From Isoetes taiwanensis (Eukaryota > Streptophyta > Lycopodiopsida > Isoetales > Isoetaceae): a stretch of DNA of 64,000 nucleotides. The position numbers and the translations under genes are program-made. Under the pieces are notes generated by a model. That model had not been told where the DNA came from. It ran no database searches and saw only the letters and a program-made list of their open reading frames with translations. The stretch covers positions 18,274,089 through 18,338,088 of the forward strand of contig JAJEKV010000005.1 in NCBI GenBank assembly GCA_021234155.1. Reading direction: 5' to 3'. This document shows positions 57,423-64,000 of the stretch, one piece after another (position 1 is the first letter of the stretch; each line of letters opens with the position of its first letter).

Positions 57423-60400
57423 TCGACATTCCGAGTCCATTGGCAGAGCGAATCACGATTCCGGAGAGGGGAAGTTGCCCGTCGCCGCGGGGGCCTTCGG
57501 GAGAGGACTTTTGGGGCAAGCCGCTTGTGTGGTTTTAGGGTCTGTGCTCTGGCGTCAACACCACCCCTCTATGTCAAGACACGGCAAGAAGGTCCTAGTC
57601 GAATCGGACAAGGATAGAGCCTCCAAACGTAAACCCTATGAGTTGCCGTGTTCTAGCGGGGGTTTGGCGTTTTGGGTGTAGAGTTTTGGTCTTTGCACTT
57701 GGGACTTGGCCGATAAGATGCGATTGAGAATGCGAAGCAAGGGGGAACCGACGAATGGAGTTTGGATCTGTACTCCTCCCGTTGTGGCGGTTAGAAGTAA
57801 AGGCGCTTTGCAAGTAGCAAGACATTCATAAATTCGTAATTAATGCATAGTACGGAATTAAATTCTGATTTTTGTCAGCAGGCTTCCTAAGTCATCGCCA
57901 ACATACAGCCGATTTTCAAAATTTCTGAACAAGATTTAGATCAAAGTGTTTGCATTAGAACGGTCCGGCAGTTTTGTTGTTGGGCAGCCGAGCCGGCACA
58001 CTTGCCCAAGTCAAACAAGGCAGGACCTTGCAAGGCCACCTCATTAGAGGGGAGAGTCCGGACCCCATGAGGCGAAGCCCCAAAAAGTTTCGAGGCAGCC
58101 TTTCCCGGCAGCTCCCGGGGCCGTGACGCGCTAAAGACCACACTCCCGCATCTCGGTTCCCCTATCCGGACCGATTTGAATCCTTCGTTCAAGGGCCCCG
58201 TCACCGATAAGGTCCAAAAATCCAACATCCGTCCGTGAGAACTTATCAAACCGCGGAAGGCCCCCGCGGGTCGACCGTGTAGAAACCAAAGTGTTTTGTC
58301 GCTCGGACATTGCGGAAGCTTCGAATGGCGATTCGACTTCGCCACATCGTCCGGGAGGCCGAATTACCCTAGAGACCAAGTTGCACCGGTCAGTTTTGCA
58401 AAAGAAAGAAACACTTACGCCCCACGTTGCTGTAAAGATTTCGGTACCCACCTCCTAGGCCAATTGACTACGAGTGTGTTGGAAATGAGATAGTTTGACG
58501 CTATCTCGAGAAGGGGTGGTCTTTGGCCATGAAACTTAGTCCCCTGGGGCAATGTCGACGCTCCGAGTCCATTGGCAGAGCCGAATCACGATTCGAGAGG
58601 GAAGTTGCCCGTCCCGCCGTGGCCGGGGAGAGGACTTTTGGGGCAAGCCGCTTGTGTGTGGTTTTAGGGTCCGCGGCTCAAGGCCAACACCCCCCTACGC
58701 CAAGACATGGTGCAAGGTCCTAGTCGACCGACAAGGATAGAGCCTCCCAAACGTAAACCCTATGAGTTGCCGTGTTCTAGCGGGGTTTTGCGTTTTGGGG
58801 TGCCGAAGTTTGGTCCTTTGCACTTGGGACTTGGCGATAAGATGCAGTTGAGAACGCGGGGCAAGGGAAACCGACGGAATGGAGTTTGGATCTGTACTCC
58901 TCCCGTTGTGGCAGTTAGAAGTAAAGGCAGCTTTGCAAAGTAGCAAGGCATTCATAAATTCGTAATTAATGCATAGTACGGAATTAAATTCTGATTTTTG
59001 TCAGCAGGCTTCCTAAGTCATCGCCAACATCTGAGGCCAGTTTTCAAAATTTTCTGGACAAGGTTTAGATCAAAGTGTTTGCATTAGAACGGTCCGGCAG
59101 CCTGTTGTTGGGCAGCCGAAATGGGCACACTTGCCCAAGTCAAACAAGGCCAGGACCTTGCAAGGTGTCTCATTAGGGGAGAGTCCAGAACCCCAAGAGG
59201 CGAGCCCAAAAAGTTTTTCGAGGCAGCCTTTCTGGCAGCCCCAGGGGGACCGTGACACTAAAGACCAAACTCCCAAATCTCGGTTCCCCTATCCCGACCG
59301 TTGAATCTTCGTTCGGGGCCTGTCTCGATAAGGTCCAAAAAATCCAACATCCGGTCCGTGAGAACTTATCAAACCGCTGGCGTCTCCGCGCGGTCGGCCG
59401 TGTAGAAACCAAAGTGTTTTGTCGTTCAGAGACATGGCGGAGGTAGGAATGGCGATTCGACCGCCACATCGTCCGGGAGGCGAAATTACCCTAGAGACCA
59501 AGTTGCACGTCCAGTTTTGCAAAAGAAAGAAACACTTACTCTACGCGTTAAAGCGCCGGCCACCTCCTAGGCCAATTGACTACGAAAGTGTGTTGGACAT
59601 GAGATAGTTTGACGCTACCTCAAGAAGAGGTGGTCTTTTGGCCATAAAACTTGGTCCCGAGGGCAATGTCGACGTTCGAAGTCCATTGGCGAGCGAATCC
59701 ACGACCGAGAGGGGAAGTTGCCCGTCCGTCGCCCGTGGCCTTCGGGGAGAGGACTTTTGGGGCAAGCTGCTTCGGTGTGGTTTTAGGGTCCGTGCTCTCA
59801 AGGCCAACACCCCCCTACGCCAAGACATGGCGCAAAGGTCCTAGTCGATCGACAAGGATAGAGCCTCCTAAACGTAACCCTGCATGAGTTGCTAGGTTCT
59901 AGCGGGGGTTTGCGTTTTGGGTGCCGAAGTTTTGGTCCTTTGCACTTGGAACTTGGCCGATAAGATGCGATTGAGAACGAAGCAAGGGAACTGACGGAAT
60001 GGAGTTTGGATCTGTACTCCCCGTTGTGGAAGTTAGAAGTAAAGGCGGCTTTTGCGATAGCAAGACATTCATAAGTTAAATAATTAATGCATAGTACGGA
60101 ATTAAATTCTGATTTTTTGTCAACAGGCTTCCTAAGTCGCCAACCTCTGAGGCCAGTTTTCAAAATTTCCGGACAAAGGTTTAGATCAAAGTGTTTGCAT
60201 TAGAGCGGTCCGGGCAGACTGTTGTTGGCGTGCACACTTGCCCAAGTCAAACAAGGCGAGGGACCTTGCAAGGTCGTCTCATTAGAGGGGAGAGTCAGAG
60301 AACCCCAAGAGGCGAGCCCCAAAAGTTTTCCCAAGGTAGCCTTTTGGCGGCTCCAGGGGGCCGTGCGCTAAAGACCACACTCCCGGATCTCGGTTCCCCT

Positions 60401-60530
60401 ATCCGACCATAATGAATCCTTCGTTCAAGGGCCCTCGTTCGATAAGGGCCAAAAAAATCCAACATCCGGTCAGGAGAACTTATCAAACCGCCACCCGTGC
60501 TCAAACATGCCCCTGGGCTCAAACATTCGT
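57423..60530. repeat. Right array of the ~1.12-kb satellite, nearly three units
   Basis: Units start at GTCGAC 57422, 58554 and 59668, giving periods of 1132 and 1114 bases. The third is cut at about 60490. The units have many small deletions relative to each other, often of two to six bases. The orientation matches the left array, so both are parts of one array once the nested element is removed. Short frames in it are shadows without protein similarity. Confidence 0.92.
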
Positions 60531-60659
60531 AAGTAGTAGCAAAAGAAGACTGGTTAAATCCCGAATGCGATTTTGATGCATATATGGTTCGGGAATGTCC
60601 AAATTAGCATAAGGACAAACTTTCATGACCATCGGATGAAAAAAAAGGCACCAAAAAAT

Positions 60660-60850
60660 TAAAAATGTTAGGCGCCGCTATAACAAAAAATCGTCAGCGG
60701 ACATCGCCGCATGCGTTAACGTTAAATCATCACGATTTTGAAATCGTACATACGATTTTGAAATCGTATATACGATTTCAAAATCAGATATACGATTTCA
60801 AAATTACGTCGTCATGACGACGTCAGCGACGTCACATCGCGACGCCCAGG
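60660..60850. repeat. CGATTTTGAAATCG near-palindromes and GACGTC cluster
   Basis: ACGATTTTGAAATCGTA occurs twice and its inverse ACGATTTCAAAATC twice within 90 bases, followed by GACGTCATGACGACGTC-like words. This is again a unit-specific palindromic motif. Confidence 0.8.
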
Positions 60851-61025
60851 TGTTTTTCTGATCCGGAACGTCTTTTAGGGACCATTCCTAGGCTTCCTTC
60901 TATCGACTATTTTGGGCGATCTTGGGCTCTGACCTTGAGCGACTTGCAAGCACTCTTTTTAAGGTTAGTAGATCATGGTTTTGGATTGAATGGTTTTGGA
61001 TTGAATGATTTAGTGTAGATTTCAA

Positions 61026-61345
61026 ATTTTTTTTTTTCTATTTCTTTCCTTCTTTTCTTCTTCTTGTTTCTTCATTCTTCTTCTTTTTCCTTCTTTCCTC
61101 ATTTCTTTCTTGATTCTTCCCTTATTTCACTCTTCCATTCTTCCATTCTTCTATCTTCTTCCATTTCATTCTCTTATTTCTTCCATTCTTTCTCTTTCTT
61201 CCCCTAATTTCTTTTTCTCCTCTTTCCCCTTCTCTTCTTTCTCCCACCCTTCTCTTCTTCTTTGATTCATTCATTTTTTTTTTCTTTCTTGGTTTACTAT
61301 TTCTTCATCTTCTCTTTTTTTTTTTTTTTTTGTTTCTTCTTGATC
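61026..61345. repeat. Polypyrimidine tract, about 320 bp
   Basis: Almost uninterrupted C and T on the plus strand, with TTCTTC and TTTTT runs. Such tracts can form triplex DNA. No coding content. Confidence 0.95.
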
Positions 61346-61494
61346 TTTTTTCCGTTGTTCTTATTCTTCTAACTCTTTGTTGCTTTCTATTTGATTTGGA
61401 CCCGTCGGGATCTTGTTACACACGTCCTTCTTTTGGTAAGTTGATCGGCTTGCATTTTATTTTTATAATTTTAAGCGGGTTAAAAAAATTGATG

Positions 61495-61780
61495 GAGTGG
61501 CTTGTTCAAAGGGCGAATCGGCCTCCACCTAGAGTGGGGAGGACCATGTACCCGGGGTTCAAGTCCACTTCACTACGATCGTGATATTTTTCCTAGGTTA
61601 AGGAGTGGCTTGTTCAAGGGCTCCACCTAGAGTGGAGAGGGCCCGTGCCGGGGTTCAAGTCCACAACCACTTGTTATTTTTAGGGTTTAAAATAAAATTG
61701 TAGTGGCTTGTTCAAGGGCGGTAGGCTCCACTCACGAGTGGAGACGACAGTGTGTTCGGGTCCAAGTCGACTTTTCTTGT
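61495..61780. repeat. Three tandem ~100-bp units with tRNA-like promoter words
   Basis: Units at about 61495, 61603 and 61700 each begin AGTGGCTTGTTCAA. They contain an inverted CTCCAC..GTGGAG pair and end in GGGTTCAAGTCC (third copy GGGTCCAAGTC), which resembles the tRNA B box GGTTCRANTCC. They do not fold into a tRNA cloverleaf. Confidence 0.75.
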
Positions 61781-61959
61781 AATTCTTAGGTAGAGGTGGC
61801 CAAATCTAGCTTATAACCCTAAAAGTATGTTAGCCAACTCTAGCTTTTAATCCGACTAATCCAGATTTGGAAGGGGCTCATTTTAGATGATGGGGAGGCT
61901 GCTTGAAAAAGAAGGTACATGACCTAGTCATAGTCTTATTTTTATTCTTTTGTTTTGTG

Positions 61960-62280
61960 TTAATCTATCGATTTATAGAAAAAGGCAAAGAGTGATTGCA
62001 AAATTGAAGTCGAATGCCAAAAATTGGGAGGCGATTGGTCAAAGGTCCCTAAACCACTTAATGGGTCCATAAGGAAGATATCAAGGTATTTGTTATTTGT
62101 TGCCATTCGTTCAATTCGAAATAAGACATTTAACTTGTCATGTTGTATTCCTTGCAATCGGATCACTTTCGAGCGTGCAAAAGGATTCCAAGAAAAACAT
62201 CCGCTTCCGATTTGCCAAGGCAACTTCAAGCAAACGAATTAAGTCTCACTTGGGTTCGGCGGCCGAAAAGGCTTTTACAT
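61960..62280 (+). other. Exon-like block inside the CACTA-like element
   Basis: The plus strand encodes IEVECQKLGGDWSKVPKPLN and further basic sequence to about 62240. GC content and codon use look coding, but I recognise no family. It may be the last remnant of the element's own gene. Confidence 0.35.
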
Positions 62281-62494
62281 AGATTCGTAAGTCCTATAAA
62301 CTCTTAGTTCACGTTAACTTTCAATGTCATTGTCTAATATTGGTCGTATTGTTATAGAATTGGCTATACGGGTTTTCCCCTAACAGGGAACACGTAAAGA
62401 TAGCCACTACTCGCCTCTTGCCTCTTGTATATGATATTGTAACTAACTATTAAATTCTTTCCTTTTTTTAATTTTTTTTTTTTTAATTTTTTTT

Positions 62495-62695
62495 AGACAC
62501 CACGCCCACGGCGTCACGTCTCGGCGACGGCGGCGTCACGAGTCCGCGTCGAAGTCCGCCTCAGCGGCGGCGAACGGCGACGCCTGCCGACGCGATGCGC
62601 CGCGTCGCATCGCGGCGGAAATGCCTGCAACGACGTCGTGGGCGTCGTGCGGCGACGGATTAGACGTCGCATAGACGTCGCTATAGACGTCGCTA
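62495..62695. repeat. GC-rich subterminal repeat region, right end
   Basis: Dense GGCGACG, GCGTCGC and AGACGTCGC words form the counterpart of 43440-43690. It ends in the inverted terminal sequence. Confidence 0.8.
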
Positions 62696-62739
62696 AATGA
62701 CCCTTTTCTTGTTGTGAAAGAATGTTTTGTAGTTCTTAC

Positions 62740-62967
62740 TTGTGCAGCTCTTTGGACATTTCTTCAAGCGTGAATTCTTTGTCCACAACCTTCTGCAGTA
62801 GCCTTTCGAGTATGTCGAGGTCTATAAAGCCCTGCATTTCTCTCCACACAGTTATGGTCATTTCCTTCTTAGGGGACGCCGAACCCTTTTTCTTTTACGA
62901 CCTTTCCTTTACTTTTCAGTTCACCACGTTCAAACATGCTAAATATTTCGTTTTGCAGGTCCCATAT
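62740..62967 (-). pseudogene. Methyltransferase-gene exon upstream of the transposon
   Basis: After the acceptor ACGCAG the exon reads IWDLQNEIFSMFERGELKSK, then, after one frame change near 62880, KEMTITVWREMQGFIDLDIL and EFTLEEMSKELHK, ending at a GTAAGA donor (62734-62739). The helical, charged sequence has no catalytic motif. It is separated from the next exon at 42953 by the CACTA-like insert. Confidence 0.6.
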
Positions 62968-64000
62968 CTGCGTAGTAGAAAGCAATGTTAGTGGGAGGGT
63001 TGCAGGGGTATTCCAGAATACAAAAGAAACTTACTCTGCAAAGTCTCGAAGGCTAATTGAAACCGGTTATCATGTGGTATGAGAGGCGCCTTTTGTTAGC
63101 CTTCGTCATATTTGAGGCAGCACTCCACAAAGACACTTCCTTTAGTTCAAGAGATTTTCTTGGTTTCTTCAACTCTTCTCCATATTTTTCTTTGAATATA
63201 ATATATTCCCTATGCATGAACTGATTTTGTCCACGGCTCATTTTAAGCTTGTACTCGTTGTCGGCATTATGCGTGTTGGCAACGATCTTCGCTTCTTCTT
63301 TGGGGGGCGATGAAACAAAGTAGAAAGCACGTAAAGATATCTCGGGTTCTTTTTCTCCTTGTACAACCTGCCTTCTTGCTTTAAAGCGTGGTTACCCCTA
63401 AGGACATAGTGCATGTAAGTATCGCATTTTTTCTGCCGTTGTCCTTGGGGTCCATGCATTGGGATCTGTCAACAAGAACGACAATTGAGCAACGCGTGGG
63501 CATGGGATTGCTCCTTATTCTATCCTTCGGGTTCCTTAAGTGGTCAAGATATATTTTTACGAACCTGAAGGTATGCCACCACTTCATTCTTTGGTGGCAA
63601 CCTCATGGAAGTTACAGCAAGTAGATTACACCTTGAACATACTTGTTTGATTTATTTCTTCCAGCCATACCCAAGGTCACGCGGGTTCAACGCCTCGTTG
63701 TGAAAGTGGCCATGCAATGTAAAGTTAGTGGGGAAGGACCCACTTCAAAGCAATGTAAAGTGGTGGGGGCGGGGACCCATCCGGGTGTGTTGTAAAGTGT
63801 CACATGTCCGGGGAGGACTGCCTTAATGGCGTGGCGTTAAAATCTCTTCTTCTTCTTCTTTGAGGTCTTGTCCACCTTTTTTCTTTAATGGCCACCCAGG
63901 AGCCTTGCCCTTTCCCTTCTTCATTTTTGGTTGTTCCTCGAGGGGATTTCAGCAACATCAAGCCGCCTTTGTGCCTTCCGCTTCTTTGGTTCCTTAGCGG

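Larger units (their letters stand above)
43418..62716. mobile_element. CACTA-like (EnSpm/CMC) DNA transposon, 19,299 bp, in an intron
   Basis: The left end reads CACAACAAGAGAATGGACAT then TTAGCGACG. The inverted right end reads CACAACAAGAAAAGGGTCAT then TTAGCGACG. This resembles the plant CACTA terminus CACTACAAGAAA with AGCGACG subterminal motifs, apart from CACAA for CACTA. The 3-bp duplication AAA (43415-43417, 62717-62719) is the expected length. GC-rich subterminal regions full of GCGACG/GACGTC words lie at both ends. Outside the nested 11.7-kb element only satellites, simple repeats and a small exon-like block are seen, so it looks non-autonomous. Confidence 0.85.
41538..64000 (-). pseudogene. 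Intron-containing DNA methyltransferase gene (N6-adenine/N4-cytosine type), decayed, split by a 19.3-kb transposon; 5' end beyond window
   Basis: Minus-strand exons: about 63400-63035 (ends near FQLAFETLQ), 62967-62740, 42953-42811, 42733-42310 and 42196-41538, plus lysine-rich coding sequence up to 64000. Donors are GTAAG-type and the last two junctions agree in codon phase, with a tryptophan codon split TG|G. The 42733-42310 exon has HGDCTKLAETI then VVADLPYGFKL, a motif IV of the DPPY class. The last exon has HLTDMFSVP followed by a damaged motif I region and GTTIACALKKGSNRVAID. The motif order IV before I is that of beta-class DNA methyltransferases. In-frame stops are TGA after ITPQF, TGA after MFSVP, TAA before IGTT and two TGAs in the acidic tail, so the copy is inactive. 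A frameshift lies near 63080. The exon 62967-62740 has a helical EIFSMFERGELK segment and also needs one frame correction. Target and host function are unknown. Confidence 0.7.

Overview
The window is non-coding-rich nuclear DNA of a land plant and is dominated by nested transposable elements. The evidence for a plant is Ty1/copia and other LTR elements primed by initiator tRNA-Met, a Helitron, a Mutator-like element, a CACTA-like element, AT-rich introns with GTAAG donors, and a decayed piece resembling the 3' end of plant mitochondrial small-subunit rRNA. An aegerolysin-like exon and a DUF7869-type transposase make a seed-free plant (fern, lycophyte or moss) more likely than a flowering plant. 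That placement is an inference. No complete, clearly functional host gene is visible.

Layout. 1-4391: the 5' part of a Ty1/copia element on the minus strand, with an uninterrupted gag-pol frame that runs off the left edge, a primer binding site and a 241-bp LTR. 4844-6995: a decayed second copia polyprotein whose 3' end is joined directly to the C-terminal half of an aegerolysin-like protein. 6996-7770: a fragment of the LTR-element family that builds the large palindrome further right. 9252-9330: rRNA relic. 12915-13153: two strong hairpins. 15784-16010: LTR end with primer binding site. 17421-20016: degenerate LINE on the minus strand. 21695-33965: a giant palindrome made of two 3' halves of one non-coding LTR retroelement lying head to head. 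Its right arm carries a 4175-bp Helitron (28566-32740) with exact boundaries, because the left arm preserves the empty site. 35240-35790: 3' end of a second LINE with a poly(A) tail. 38634-41049: a Mutator-like element with 9-bp target duplication, a captured coiled-coil gene fragment and many copies of one perfect 20-bp palindrome.

The most unusual part is 41538-64000. A multi-exon gene on the minus strand encodes an N6-adenine/N4-cytosine-type DNA methyltransferase and now carries several in-frame stops. One of its introns holds a 19.3-kb CACTA-like element (43418-62716, 3-bp duplication AAA). That element contains arrays of a ~1.12-kb satellite, and one satellite unit was split by an 11.7-kb element (45739-57418, 25-bp terminal inverted repeats, 4-bp duplication AATG). 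The inner element carries a decayed DUF7869-type transposase and an intron-containing gene with ParB-like and methyltransferase-like motifs. Each of these units has its own palindromic 14- to 20-mer scattered in introns or termini: GTATTCCGGAATAC in the methyltransferase gene, AAATGGCGCCATTT and GCCATTTAGACTAAATGGC in the inner element, and AAAATCGCTTAAGCGATTTT in the Mutator-like element.

All coordinates were read by eye. Repeat and splice boundaries that I could check against an empty site, a target duplication or codon phase are given to the base. The others are approximate.
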